Assembly (NCBI GenBank): GCA_013360465.1
Contig: JABWBO010000004.1
Span: forward strand, 1 to 64,000
Origin: Anaerolineae bacterium
Lineage (GTDB): Bacteria; Chloroflexota; Anaerolineae; Aggregatilineales; Phototrophicaceae
Length of the DNA: 64,000 nt
Reading direction: 5' to 3'
Every line of letters begins with the position of its first letter. The stretch's first letter is position 1. Shown in pieces: positions 51,216-60,367 of this stretch. The notes beneath the pieces are model-generated. The model was not told the DNA's origin. It ran no database searches and saw nothing but the letters and a program-made list of their open reading frames with translations. The position numbers and the translations under genes were made by a program.

Positions 51216-52055
51216 ATGCGCAGGACAATTGCGCTGCTGACAGACTTTGGCTTGCGAGACTCATTTGTCGGCGTGATGAAGGGCGTCATCGCCCGCATCT
51301 CCCCGGAAGCCAATGTCATCGACATCTCCCACGCCGCGCCGGCGCAGGATGTCCGCGCCGGCGCGCTGATGCTTCTTGCCAGCTATCGCCATTTTCCGAC
51401 AGACGCCATTTTCGTGGCGGTGGTCGATCCCGGCGTGGGCGGCGCGCGCCGTCCTATGGCTGTGCGCGCAGGGCAGCAGGTCTTCATCGCGCCCGATAAC
51501 GGCATCCTGTCCTATGTCCTGCAGGAGAACCAGGCGCTTGAGCCAAGGCTGCTGGATAACCCTGCATTTCACCTCCCACAGGTCAGCAATACGTTTCATG
51601 GGCGTGACATCTTCGCCCCGACTGCTGCGCACCTGGCATCCGGGGCAGCCTTTGAAGATCTCGGTTCGCCGCTGACCCACTGGCATCTGCTGGAAGCGCC
51701 GGTACTCAGCGCCGAAGGGGACCGCCTGCGCGGCGAGGTGCTGCATATCGACCATTTTGGCAACGTCATGACCAGCATCGGGCGCTTCGAGTGGCTGGAA
51801 GACGATCATCTGCGGCTCGAACCGGCGTTCGGCGCAGCCCTGCCGGCGCGCGTTTCCCTGGCACGGCGCTGCGCCCTGACCATCAGCGACACGCATCTCG
51901 ACGGCGTGCGCCGAACTTACGGCGAAGCCTATCCTGGCGCAGCGCTGGCGCTGATCGGCAGCAGCGGTTTTCTGGAACTCTCCATCAACCTGGGCAGCTT
52001 CGCCGAAGTGTTCGATGTCCACACCGGCGATTCTGTCATCCTTGAAGCGGGGTAA
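51216..52055 (+). CDS. SAM hydroxide adenosyltransferase (DUF62 family)
   Basis: The 279-residue protein matches the fluorinase/DUF62 family, which uses water or halide to cleave SAM to adenosine (or 5'-haloadenosine) and methionine. N-terminal IALLTDFGLRDSFVGVMKGVI, VVDPGVGG, FIAPDNGILSYVL, and NTFHGRDIFAPTAAHLA (catalytic Arg and Asp) are characteristic, as is the C-terminal IDHFGNVMTSI. The family-typical Asp-Arg-His water-activating triad appears intact, so hydrolysis rather than halogenation is expected. murA starts four bases after the stop. The link between the two is not obvious. Confidence 0.94.
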   Translation: MRRTIALLTDFGLRDSFVGVMKGVIARISPEANVIDISHAAPAQDVRAGALMLLASYRHFPTDAIFVAVVDPGVGGARRPMAVRAGQQVFIAPDNGILSYVLQENQALEPRLLDNPAFHLPQVSNTFHGRDIFAPTAAHLASGAAFEDLGSPLTHWHLLEAPVLSAEGDRLRGEVLHIDHFGNVMTSIGRFEWLEDDHLRLEPAFGAALPARVSLARRCALTISDTHLDGVRRTYGEAYPGAALALIGSSGFLELSINLGSFAEVFDVHTGDSVILEAG

Positions 52056-52059
52056 TAGG

Positions 52060-53364
52060 ATGCGTCATCAGCAGTTTGTCATAGAGGGCGGGCATCCGCT
52101 CAACGGCGAGACCACCGCCAGCGGCAATAAGAATGCCGCCCTCAAGATGATTCCGGCATGCCTGCTCACCGACGAGCCGGTCATCCTTTACAACGTGCCG
52201 GATATCGGCGACGTGCGCAGCATCATCGCCATCCTGCGCTCGATTGGCGCAGCCGTCGACTGGCTCACCCCCAATACGCTGCGCGTTCATGCACAGAACA
52301 TCCACACCTCGGAAATCGACGCGGCGCTGACCAGCCGTCTGCGCGCCAGCATCGTCCTGGCGGGTCCGATGCTCGCTCGCTGTGGCAGAGTCACCCTTGG
52401 GCTGCCCGGCGGCGACAGCATCGGTGAGCGGCGCATTGACATGCATGTCTACGCGCTGACCCGGCTCGGCGCAAAAGTCTCGTTCGACGGCGCGGTGCGC
52501 ATCACAGCGGATGGGCTGCACGGCGCACACATCATCCTTGTCGAAGCCAGCGTGACGGCGACCGAAAACACCGTGATGGCGGCGGTCCTCGCCGCCGGCA
52601 CGACGATCATTGAGAACGCCGCCAGCGAACCTCATGTACAGGATCTCTGCAAGCTGTTGGTCGCGATGGGCGCGCAGATCGAAGGAATCGGCTCCAACCG
52701 CATCACCATTCACGGTGTCGAGCGCCTGCACGGAGCCGAGGCGCGCGTCGGCGCGGACTTCATGGAGGTGGGCAGCCTGATCGGCGCGGCGGTCATGACC
52801 GGCGGCGATCTGCTGATACACCAGGCAGATCCGGACTATCTCTCGACCATCGCCCTGGTCTTTGACCGCCTGGGCGTACATTGGGAGGTCATTGGCGACG
52901 ATATTCGCGTTCCGGCGCATCAGGAGCTGACCATCAAGCCCGACCTGGGCAGCCGCATTCCGATCATCAAGGCGCAGCCCTGGCCCGCTTTTCCCTCGGA
53001 CCTGATGAGCGTCGCCCTGACCGTTGCCACCCAGAGCGCCGGCGCAGTGCTGTTTCACGACTGGATGTATGAGAGCCGCTTCTTCTTCACTGACCGTCTG
53101 ATCCGCATGGGGGCGCGCATCACCCTGTGCGATCCGCACCGCGTGCTGGTCCAGGGTCCTACGGCGCTGGTTGGGCAGGCGAACATCACCAGCCCCGACA
53201 TCCGCGCCGGCATGGCAATGCTGCTCGCCGCCCTCGCCTCCAGAGGCGAAACGCACATCAGCAATATTCAGCAGATCGACCGGGGCTATGAGCGCATCGA
53301 GGAAAAGCTGACTGCGCTTGGAGCCAACATCGTGCGCATCGATGTCGGCGAATTGACAGATTAG
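52060..53364 (+). CDS. murA: UDP-N-acetylglucosamine 1-carboxyvinyltransferase with Asp at the Cys115 position
   Basis: MurA starts peptidoglycan precursor synthesis by joining enolpyruvate to UDP-GlcNAc. The 434-residue protein has SGNKNAALKM (Lys24), FPSDLM with the catalytic Asp near 318, RAGMAMLLAAL and RGYERIEEKLTALGA at the end. The active-site loop reads LPGGDSIGERRIDMH, so the Cys that fosfomycin alkylates (Cys115 in E. coli) is Asp119 here, as known from naturally fosfomycin-resistant mycobacteria and chlamydiae. The ATG at 52060 gives the normal N terminus; the frame is open further upstream, inside the preceding gene. It converges on selB with a four-base overlap. Confidence 0.93.
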   Translation: MRHQQFVIEGGHPLNGETTASGNKNAALKMIPACLLTDEPVILYNVPDIGDVRSIIAILRSIGAAVDWLTPNTLRVHAQNIHTSEIDAALTSRLRASIVLAGPMLARCGRVTLGLPGGDSIGERRIDMHVYALTRLGAKVSFDGAVRITADGLHGAHIILVEASVTATENTVMAAVLAAGTTIIENAASEPHVQDLCKLLVAMGAQIEGIGSNRITIHGVERLHGAEARVGADFMEVGSLIGAAVMTGGDLLIHQADPDYLSTIALVFDRLGVHWEVIGDDIRVPAHQELTIKPDLGSRIPIIKAQPWPAFPSDLMSVALTVATQSAGAVLFHDWMYESRFFFTDRLIRMGARITLCDPHRVLVQGPTALVGQANITSPDIRAGMAMLLAALASRGETHISNIQQIDRGYERIEEKLTALGANIVRIDVGELTD

Positions 53365-55235
53365 CCGCTGCCGCGCACCCGCGCGTCGCCCTGCCGCCGT
53401 GTCTTGCCCTGCGCATCGAGATGCTCCAGGAGCGCGATCGCATACTTGCGCGAGGTCCCGTAACGGTCGCGCAGCTTCGCCACCGTCACCGACCCTTCCT
53501 GGTCGATCAGCGCCAGCGCGCCGCTGACCAGTGCGCCGTAGACTTCCGGCGTGAACAGCACATCCGGGGCGACCTGCACCAATGCCCCCATCTCGATCAG
53601 CGCCCGCACCACATCCTCACCGGCGCTGGCGGACGCCTCCTGGAATGATGGCGGCGTGTACGGGCTGGCAGCGTATTGCCCCATGATCGCCTTGCTGCGT
53701 TCCTGCTGCTGCGCTGTGAACTCTATACGGTGATCGCGCAGCCGCACCTGCGCCGCTTCGGCGATGACCTCATCCATCGTAGCCAGCACACTGCCGAGCG
53801 CTGCCCCCCGCATTCCGAGCTTGCTGCGCAGTTCCTCGCGCGGCATCCCTGAGCGCAGCGGGTTGGCGCGATGAAAAGCGCTCAGTGCGGCGTGTATCTG
53901 GTCAGTGATCGTCTGGTAGCGCACGGCGGAAAGCCATGTGCCCTCCCCCACTTGTACCACCAGGCGGGAACGCAGACCTTCCTGGAGTGCCGCGTCAAAT
54001 TCCGTCGCAGCCAGCCCGCTGCGCGCCGCCAGCGTCGCCCGCGTCAGCGGCTCGTCGCCCGAAGCTGCATCCGCGACCTGCTCCGCCGGCGTGCCGCGCA
54101 GCAGCCGCTCCAGGCGTTTGATGGTATCCGTCTCAAAGCGGCGGTAACGACCTGGCGCGTTTGGCTCCACCACAACGCCCCCCCCGATGGTCTGTGGAGG
54201 CGAAGGGACGCGCACGATGAATCGGTCGCCCCGCGTCAGCGCCAGCGGCTCGTTGGTCCGCACCTGAATCCAGCCGGTTTCGCCAGCGCCGAGTTGTTCC
54301 GCGCCCAGCAGGCGGGCATGCCCCAGCGATTCCGCCGCGCCGACAAAGATCTTGATCTCCGCATTATGCTCAAGTAGGCGGTCCACATCCTGCGTGAGGC
54401 GAATCTGCGCATCGAAGAGCTGAGTCGGCGTGATTCCGCCGGGATGCGTCAGCACCTGCCCGCGCTGAAGCTGAACGCGGTCGATGCCGCTCACATTGAC
54501 CGCCGTGCGCATGCCGGGCTGGGCGATAGTCTCGCTGGTGTCGTAGCTTTGCAGCCCGCGCACGCGCCCGCGCAGCCCGCCCGGTTCGACAACGATCTCG
54601 TCGCCCACGCGCAGCGCGCCGCCGCGCAAAGTGCCGGTGACGACCGTGCCAAAACCGCCAATGGTGAAGACCCGATCAATGGGCAGCCGCGCCGCCCCAT
54701 GATCGCGGCGGGATGGGAGCGAGTCTATCATCGCGCCCAGGGCGTCCACCAACGCCGGCAGTCCCGCGCCGGTATGTGCCGAGACCGGCAGGATCGCGCT
54801 TCCATTGAGTCCCGTCGGCTTCAGAGCCGTTCTGACTTCTTCAATGATCAGTTCAAGCCAGTCGGGATCATCGATGAGGTCGATTTTGGTCAGGGCGACC
54901 AGGGCATGATGCACGCCCAGCAGATCGAGGATCGCCAGGTGTTCGCGCGTCTGCGGCATGATTCCTTCATCGGCGGCGATCACCAGCACCGCCGCATCTA
55001 TCCCGCCGACGCCCGCCAGCATGTTCTCGACGAAATCGCGATGCCCCGGCACGTCGATGACTCCGACCACCTCATCGGCGTGCTTCCCTGGCAGACGAAG
55101 CCAGGCGAAGCCCAGGTCAATGGTCATCTCACGGGCTTTCTCTTCCGCCAGACGATCCGGGTCGATCCCGGTCAGGCGCTTGACCAGCGTCGATTTACCG
55201 TGATCGACATGTCCGGCTGTTCCAATGACCCGCAT
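53361..55235 (-). CDS. selB: Selenocysteine-specific elongation factor SelB
   Basis: SelB delivers Sec-tRNA to UGA codons marked by a SECIS element. The 624-residue protein has G1 GHVDHGKST (8-16), the switch region ending in DVPGHRDFVENMLAG, and TKIDLI for the guanine site. EF-Tu-like domains 2 and 3 follow, with RGGALRVGDEIVVEPGG and LRGRVRGLQSY. Its C-terminal part (from about 390) carries winged-helix repeats that bind the mRNA hairpin, such as AALIDQEGSVTVAKLRDRYGTSRKYAIALLEHLD. The length is typical. No selA, selD, tRNA-Sec or evident selenoprotein gene lies in the window. Confidence 0.96.
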   Translation of the reverse strand: MRVIGTAGHVDHGKSTLVKRLTGIDPDRLAEEKAREMTIDLGFAWLRLPGKHADEVVGVIDVPGHRDFVENMLAGVGGIDAAVLVIAADEGIMPQTREHLAILDLLGVHHALVALTKIDLIDDPDWLELIIEEVRTALKPTGLNGSAILPVSAHTGAGLPALVDALGAMIDSLPSRRDHGAARLPIDRVFTIGGFGTVVTGTLRGGALRVGDEIVVEPGGLRGRVRGLQSYDTSETIAQPGMRTAVNVSGIDRVQLQRGQVLTHPGGITPTQLFDAQIRLTQDVDRLLEHNAEIKIFVGAAESLGHARLLGAEQLGAGETGWIQVRTNEPLALTRGDRFIVRVPSPPQTIGGGVVVEPNAPGRYRRFETDTIKRLERLLRGTPAEQVADAASGDEPLTRATLAARSGLAATEFDAALQEGLRSRLVVQVGEGTWLSAVRYQTITDQIHAALSAFHRANPLRSGMPREELRSKLGMRGAALGSVLATMDEVIAEAAQVRLRDHRIEFTAQQQERSKAIMGQYAASPYTPPSFQEASASAGEDVVRALIEMGALVQVAPDVLFTPEVYGALVSGALALIDQEGSVTVAKLRDRYGTSRKYAIALLEHLDAQGKTRRQGDARVRGSG

Positions 55236-55244
55236 CCCGTCCCC

Positions 55245-56459
55245 TTATCCTGCGCCGTTAGCATTCACCTTCGGCAGATTCAGGACGGGGATATTCGTCC
55301 CAGCGTCGAATTCCATCAGCAATGCCTGATAGCGTTCTCGATACAGCTTGGCGCGTTCCCGCTCCAACCCCCAGACGCGGTTCAGGCTCTCCTGAATCGG
55401 TGGCAGCATAGCTTCCAGTTCGGCAAACCGCTGGACGAAGCGCTCAAACTCCTTATCGTGCAGCCGCCACACCTCGTCATTAGACAGCGTGAACTGCTTC
55501 CAGCGCTTCTGATCATCACCCCGCCAGTCGTTCCACTCCTGCCGGAAGCGCTCTTCGCTCAGCCGCTGCATCTCCGCCACTTCGTTGATCCGCCGCTCCA
55601 GCCGGTCGCTGATGCGCTCGAAGTCTTCGAGGATTTTCTTCATCTCGCGATAGGCTTCCGCCCAGGTTTCGAAACGCTCGGCATTCTGCTGCATCTGCTC
55701 ATCGTGGATCTTGAAGCGCGTCAGCAGTGCGCTCACCTGTGCATCGCGCTGCTGATCCAGCAGCGTTTGCTGGTCCACAAACTGCTGAATCTGTTCCTTG
55801 CGGTCGCGTTCCCCGTTGACCATCTCCTGTAGCCGCCGCTCATTGCGCAGCGCCAGGTCTTCGATCAGCGTCATCTTCGGCTTCTGCGCCTCCAGCGCCT
55901 TACGCAGCTCTGGAATCTCCCCTTCCATCTCGGACAGCCGGCGGGCATCCTGCCGTCGCTGTTCCTCCAGGTGCGCCAGCCGCCGGTCAGGATCTTCCAG
56001 CCGCTTGAACAGATCATCGATGCGCTGCTGAAGCGCCGCGACCACTCCGGAGATGCGATCCTTTTCGACATTGATCGCCGGAAGCTCCGTTGTCTGCCGC
56101 TCCAGCCGTCCAAGTTTGTCGGAGATTTCGCGCACCGACCGTGACGCCGCCTCGCGCGCCAGCTCGCCTCTCCGCTCGGCTTCGCGTTCGGCGGTCAGGC
56201 GCTTGCTTTCTACCTGCTCGATCTGTTGGGCGATCTCGCGCCGAATCTGCTCGACCAGTTCGACTTCGCGGGTTGCGTTGGCAACCTGCCCCTGAAGCTT
56301 GGCATTGTCCGACTCGACCGAGTTGAGCCGCTTCAGCAGCCCATCCATCACTTCCTGCTGCTGCGCCAGTCGTTCCTGAAGCGTAGAAATCGTCGCCTTA
56401 TCCCGGCGGCGCTCTTCATCCAACCATTCAATCATTCGGGCGGCTTGATTGATGTCCAT
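55245..56459 (-). CDS. Long coiled-coil protein
   Basis: The 404-residue protein is almost entirely heptad-rich helix with many Glu, Arg and Gln residues. Examples are ISTLQERLAQQQEVMDGLLKRLNSVESDNAKLQGQ and MKKILEDFERISDRLERRINEV. Only the last 20 residues (LMEFDAGTNIPVLNLPKVNANG) look different. There is no signal peptide or membrane segment. No catalytic domain is seen; it may be structural or an SMC- or cytoskeleton-like scaffold. It ends nine bases before selB begins, in the same direction. It has its own extended -10 promoter. Confidence 0.8.
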   Translation of the reverse strand: MDINQAARMIEWLDEERRRDKATISTLQERLAQQQEVMDGLLKRLNSVESDNAKLQGQVANATREVELVEQIRREIAQQIEQVESKRLTAEREAERRGELAREAASRSVREISDKLGRLERQTTELPAINVEKDRISGVVAALQQRIDDLFKRLEDPDRRLAHLEEQRRQDARRLSEMEGEIPELRKALEAQKPKMTLIEDLALRNERRLQEMVNGERDRKEQIQQFVDQQTLLDQQRDAQVSALLTRFKIHDEQMQQNAERFETWAEAYREMKKILEDFERISDRLERRINEVAEMQRLSEERFRQEWNDWRGDDQKRWKQFTLSNDEVWRLHDKEFERFVQRFAELEAMLPPIQESLNRVWGLERERAKLYRERYQALLMEFDAGTNIPVLNLPKVNANGAG

Positions 56460-56501
56460 ACCCCACCCCGCTCACTTTTAACGTCTGCCAGTACTGACGC
56501 G

Positions 56502-56510
56502 ATTATATCA
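56502..56510 (-). promoter_or_regulatory. Extended -10 promoter of the coiled-coil/selB unit
   Basis: TGATATAAT on the minus strand (TGA plus TATAAT at 56507-56502), 36 nt before the predicted transcript start-to-ATG span ends at 56459. No clear -35 is seen. Confidence 0.5.
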
Positions 56511-56525
56511 ACCGAAACAGCAGCA

Positions 56526-57833
56526 TCACGAATCCCGTTCCGCCAGGGCGGCAGCGACCGCTTTGCCCGCTTCGACCGCGCCGTATCCCTGCCGCTCCAC
56601 CGGGACGCCAGGAATCCGGTGTGCCGTATGCAGCAGGATGTCGTACGCCTGATACGGGGTCAGCGCCGGATTCGCCTCGAACATACAGGCGAGGATACTG
56701 GCGACGATAGGTGCAGCGAAGCTCGTGCCGTCAACATGCTGATAGAACGGCGTCACCAGCTTGCGCGTGGCGATCTCCTGGGCGCGCGGGCTGCCTTCAT
56801 AGATGCGCTTCGAGAATAACTCGACGCCGTCGCGTTCCACCTGAGACCCCGGAAGCACAGGGGCGACCACCCAGATAGACGGGGCGACCACCTCCGGTTT
56901 GATGACGCCGCCGATGCCCTTTCCATAGTTGCTGTGCCACATCTCCAGATGCGTCCGGTCGAACAGATTATGATCATCCAACCCGCCAACGGTCAGCGCT
57001 TCAGGCGCGGTCGCCGGGGGGGTAAGCCGGCGCTCACCGCTGTTGCCAGCGGCAGCCGTGACCGCGATCCCGGACTTCACCAGGCGTTGAATCGCGCTGT
57101 CAATCGGGTTGTCCGCCAGCCGTGTCACAGGATCGCCGCCCAACGACAAATTGACCACCCGCACGCCCAACGCAGCGCCGTGCAGCTCCAGCCAGTGGAG
57201 CGCCCGCGTAATGCTCTCGTTGGTGATGTGTCCCTCAGCATCTATCACCTGGATCAGCACCAGATCCGCGTCACAGGCTATCCCTCGATAAAAGCCGTGA
57301 CTCCGCCAGCCGTTGCCGGCGGCACTGGTGCTGGTCATCAGACCATGCCAGTGGGAGGGCATACCATCGTTCCACCCATCCCAGGTTGGCACGTCCGTCT
57401 CGTGAAAATGGCGGACGCGCACTTCTTCGCTGCCCGCCTCAATCCACGCCTTGATGCGATTCTTGGGGCGGATCAGGTCCGCGTGGGGGTAAAAACCCGA
57501 ATCGATGAAGGCGATAGTCACCCCTTTGCCGGTGAAGCGCGGATCGGCGCGCATCCGTAGGGGCGTGGGCAAGACGCCGAAGGCGACTTCAGCATCCAGG
57601 GGCCATACCGACTGAATCACTTCCATTGCAGTGATCTCGCCCTTTTCGAGGAGTATCTGAAGGAGCGCATCCTGGACACAGGCAGGACAAGCGCCGTTGG
57701 AGCGCCGCCAGCTCGGGTTATCTACAAGCAGGCGTGCCAGGGCGTCTGGTGGCAGCCAGTCCACATCCTGCATCGCCGCCTGCTCGTGAACGCGCCCGCA
57801 GATCGCGCAAAGGATCAATTCGCTGTTCGTCAT
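56526..57833 (-). CDS. Intracellular subtilase (S8 peptidase) with N-terminal zinc ribbon
   Basis: The 435-residue protein starts with a Cys pair module (C9-x2-C12 and C49-x2-C52, CAICG and CPAC) that should bind zinc. The subtilisin domain follows with catalytic Asp111 (IAFIDSGFYPHADL), His163 (SHWHGLMT), the oxyanion Asn in VTAAAGNSGE and Ser near 373 (DGTSFAAPIVASIL). There is no signal peptide or propeptide, so it acts in the cytosol or leaves by another path. Start 57833 is preferred: GAGGAT lies about nine bases upstream and directly abuts the alternative ATG at 57842. A gap of 25 bases separates it from the debranching enzyme gene. Confidence 0.92.
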   Translation of the reverse strand: MTNSELILCAICGRVHEQAAMQDVDWLPPDALARLLVDNPSWRRSNGACPACVQDALLQILLEKGEITAMEVIQSVWPLDAEVAFGVLPTPLRMRADPRFTGKGVTIAFIDSGFYPHADLIRPKNRIKAWIEAGSEEVRVRHFHETDVPTWDGWNDGMPSHWHGLMTSTSAAGNGWRSHGFYRGIACDADLVLIQVIDAEGHITNESITRALHWLELHGAALGVRVVNLSLGGDPVTRLADNPIDSAIQRLVKSGIAVTAAAGNSGERRLTPPATAPEALTVGGLDDHNLFDRTHLEMWHSNYGKGIGGVIKPEVVAPSIWVVAPVLPGSQVERDGVELFSKRIYEGSPRAQEIATRKLVTPFYQHVDGTSFAAPIVASILACMFEANPALTPYQAYDILLHTAHRIPGVPVERQGYGAVEAGKAVAAALAERDS

Positions 57834-57858
57834 GTCTTTCATATCCTCGCGGCTGCAA

Positions 57859-59829
57859 TCACGACTGCGTTAGCGCCCAGGCGCGCAGAACCTCGGCGAC
57901 GCTCCAGGCTTGCGATGCCGCTCCACGCGGATGGTGCGGCGGATCGCCGTCAAAGATTTCGGCGATAGACCCCAGTACACCGTCATTGAGATGATCGGCA
58001 AAAGCTCGGATGAACGTGCGTGCTAACGCTTTGTCACCGTAAACACGCAGATGTGCCTCCACAAAGGCTCCGATCAGCCATGTCCATACCGGTCCCTGGT
58101 GATAAACGCGATCTCGCGCGGCGCGGTCTCCCAGATACTTGCCGCTGTAATAGTGGTGATCCGGGCTGAGTGTGCGCAGTCCGAAGGATGTCAGCAGGCG
58201 CGCCGCGCATTCATCCACAACCGACTTCGCCTGTTCAGCATCCAGCAGTCCATCTCGCAGACTCATCGCGAAAATGGCGTTCGGTCGGATCGTGTCGTCG
58301 GCAGCACCTTCCGGCGTATCAATCACATCGTAGAGGTAGCCGGTTTCGGCGTTCCAGAAGCGCGCGAACGAAACGCGCACGCGCGCCGCCGCCGTCTCAA
58401 ACCGCGCCTTGTCTTCACTTTGTCCCAGTGCGTGCGCCAGCTCCACCATCGTCATCAGCGCGTTATGCCACAGCGCATTAATTTCGACCGGTTTCCCGGT
58501 GCGCGGCGTGACCACCCAATCGTCGATCTTCACATCCATCCAGGTCAGCTGGATGCCCGGTTCGCCGGCTTTCAGCAAACCATCCTCCGCATCGACCTGT
58601 ATGCCATATCGCGTTCCCCGCTCGTGCCAGTCGATGATGTCTTTGAGTACCGGATACAGATCGCGTGCCAGGCTGACATCTTTTGTATGCGCGAAGGTCG
58701 CGCGGATCGCCTCGAAATACCACAGGGTCGCGTCGGCGCTGTTGTACATGGGCGCTTCTCCGGCATCCGGGAAGGTGTTCGGCAGCATTCCCTGATCGAC
58801 AAATCGGGCGAAGGTGCGCAGCACCACTTTGGCATCCTGGTAGCGCCGCGTCGTTAGCATCAGCCCCGGCAGCGCAATCATGGTATCGCGTCCCCAGTCG
58901 GTGAACCAGTGATAGCCGGCGATCACCGTCCGCCCGTCCCCCACTTCCGGCAGGTCCCGGCGCACAACGAACTGGTCCGCCGCCAGAACAAGCTGCCGAA
59001 TCCAGCCCGGCGCACCTTGCACGCCCGCCTGTTCCAGGTTGCGTTCATCATCGGCGATCTGGTCTGCCAGAGCGGCAGCGCCGTCCACACTCTCCAGCGC
59101 CTCGCTCGTCGCAGCGAAGGTGATCGTCCCGCCTACCGACAGCGCGGCGGTAAAATCGCCGACATAGGCGTGATCTTCTCGATCAGGCAGCCCGCGCTCC
59201 GATTCGACCGAGAGGGCAAAGTCCAGATACCAGTCGAAGCGCGGCGACGAGTCGGCGCGGTCGCTCAGGATGTAGTACGGCGCCCCGCCCGGCGGCGTGA
59301 TCTTCAGCCCATGTCGAACGTTTTCCACTTCGAACAGATCACCTCCTGCCTGAGTGTTCCCGTGAACGTCTCGGTGATCGACCAGCGCGCGCAGCGAAAG
59401 CACGACCGGCGCAGTCCCGCGCACCAGCGTATAGCAAACGAAGGTGGTGTTGCTCCCCTGCTGCATCCAGATCTGCTTGCTGAGCAAGGCGTCGCCGATG
59501 GCGAAATGCCACACCGGTCGCGTTCCTTCTAGCGCAAAGGATTCGAGGAAGCGATACCCCTGCGGTTCGACAGCGCGCGATCCCCAGGCGTTGGTGTGCA
59601 GCGGATAATCCTTGCCCCGGTAGCGCACGGTTTCGTCCAGCTTGGCGACGAGCAGCGTGCGCCCCACCGGCGGGTTCAGCGCAGCAATCAGCAGCCCGTG
59701 ATATCGCCTGGTGAGGATGCCTGCTATCGTTCCGGCAGCGAATCCGCCGATCCCATTCGTCACCAGCCACTCGCGCTCAACTGCGCTCGGCAGGCGTCCA
59801 CAGACTTCCCGCCCCAAATGGATCGTCAT
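57859..59829 (-). CDS. Glycogen debranching enzyme (archaeal/bacterial GDE type)
   Basis: The 656-residue protein has the GDE N-terminal sandwich (EWLVTNGIGGFAAGTIAGILTRRYHGLLIAAL) and the C-terminal (alpha/alpha)6 amylo-1,6-glucosidase barrel (GH133). The barrel holds VIAGYHWFTDWGRDTMIALPGLMLTTRR, GMLPNTFPDAGEAPMYNSADATLWYFEA, LTWMDVKIDDWVVTPRTGKPVEINALWHNAL and HQGPVWTWLIGAF. It removes alpha-1,6 branch residues from glycogen. GGAGGG precedes the ATG. No other glycogen genes lie in the window. Confidence 0.94.
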   Translation of the reverse strand: MTIHLGREVCGRLPSAVEREWLVTNGIGGFAAGTIAGILTRRYHGLLIAALNPPVGRTLLVAKLDETVRYRGKDYPLHTNAWGSRAVEPQGYRFLESFALEGTRPVWHFAIGDALLSKQIWMQQGSNTTFVCYTLVRGTAPVVLSLRALVDHRDVHGNTQAGGDLFEVENVRHGLKITPPGGAPYYILSDRADSSPRFDWYLDFALSVESERGLPDREDHAYVGDFTAALSVGGTITFAATSEALESVDGAAALADQIADDERNLEQAGVQGAPGWIRQLVLAADQFVVRRDLPEVGDGRTVIAGYHWFTDWGRDTMIALPGLMLTTRRYQDAKVVLRTFARFVDQGMLPNTFPDAGEAPMYNSADATLWYFEAIRATFAHTKDVSLARDLYPVLKDIIDWHERGTRYGIQVDAEDGLLKAGEPGIQLTWMDVKIDDWVVTPRTGKPVEINALWHNALMTMVELAHALGQSEDKARFETAAARVRVSFARFWNAETGYLYDVIDTPEGAADDTIRPNAIFAMSLRDGLLDAEQAKSVVDECAARLLTSFGLRTLSPDHHYYSGKYLGDRAARDRVYHQGPVWTWLIGAFVEAHLRVYGDKALARTFIRAFADHLNDGVLGSIAEIFDGDPPHHPRGAASQAWSVAEVLRAWALTQS

Positions 59830-59889
59830 GATACCCTCCGGGATTCGCCACGTCCCTACAAAAATCCGGCGTGTTTCGGCAAACTATAC

Positions 59890-59895
59890 CATAAT
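59890..59895 (+). promoter_or_regulatory. -10-like element of the thioesterase gene
   Basis: CATAAT lies six bases before an in-frame GTG at 59902. If real it would give a leaderless transcript with an N terminus 17 residues longer than annotated. Confidence 0.35.
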
Positions 59896-59952
59896 TGCAC
59901 GGTGCAGTTCGTTGTTTTCGGAAGGCATTTCGCACAAAGGCTGAAAAAGGTT

Positions 59953-60357
59953 GTGAGTCCGGAAAAATATGTCGCCGAAGCATCCTTATACGTTCGCTAT
60001 GCCGAAACGGACGCGATGGGCATCGTCCATCATTCCAGCTACATCGTCTATTTCGAAGAGGGGCGAAGCCACTACGCGCGGCAGCGTGGCAGCGACTACG
60101 CCGGCATCGAACGCAGCGGTATCTACCTGACCGTGACCGAGATCAATGCCCGCTATATCAAGCCCGCCGTCTACGGTCAGCTGCTCACTGTGCGCTGCTG
60201 GATCGGCGAGATGCGCAGTCGCGGGCTGACCTTTGAGTATGAGATAGTGGACGCCGCCGCGCGCGAGGTCCTTGTCCGGGGTCACAGCAAGCATATCTGC
60301 ATTACTCGCGACGGCACAGTGACGCGAATCCCGGAAACTTGGCGCGCCTGGAGGTGA
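59953..60357 (+). CDS. YbgC/4-hydroxybenzoyl-CoA-type acyl-CoA thioesterase
   Basis: The hotdog-fold protein (about 134 residues) has the family active-site segment VRYAETDAMGIVHHSSYIVYFEEGRSHYARQ, with catalytic Asp in ETDAMG. It then has VTEINARYIKPAVYGQLLTVRCWIGEMRSRGLTFEYEI, typical of YbgC-like thioesterases. It hydrolyses acyl-CoA esters. The start is uncertain: the GTG at 59953 gives the usual length but has a poorly placed AAAGG, and an upstream GTG at 59902 would suit a leaderless mRNA. An acyl-CoA ligase gene follows after its own promoter, linking both to acyl-CoA metabolism. Confidence 0.88.
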   Translation: MSPEKYVAEASLYVRYAETDAMGIVHHSSYIVYFEEGRSHYARQRGSDYAGIERSGIYLTVTEINARYIKPAVYGQLLTVRCWIGEMRSRGLTFEYEIVDAAAREVLVRGHSKHICITRDGTVTRIPETWRAWR

Positions 60358-60367
60358 CGTTGCGCGT

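Noticed and set aside
51086-51325. Longer 103-residue frame ending at the his leader peptide stop
   Set aside because: The upstream part lies before the promoter and antisense to the SAM adenosyltransferase gene; only the last 23 codons are transcribed from the predicted start.
52036-53256. 406-residue minus-strand frame opposite murA
   Set aside because: It is an antisense shadow produced by GC-rich codon periodicity; murA motifs are unmistakable on the plus strand.
54444-55832. 462-residue plus-strand frame opposite selB and the coiled-coil gene
   Set aside because: It crosses two real minus-strand genes and has His/Arg/Gln-rich composition typical of antisense frames.
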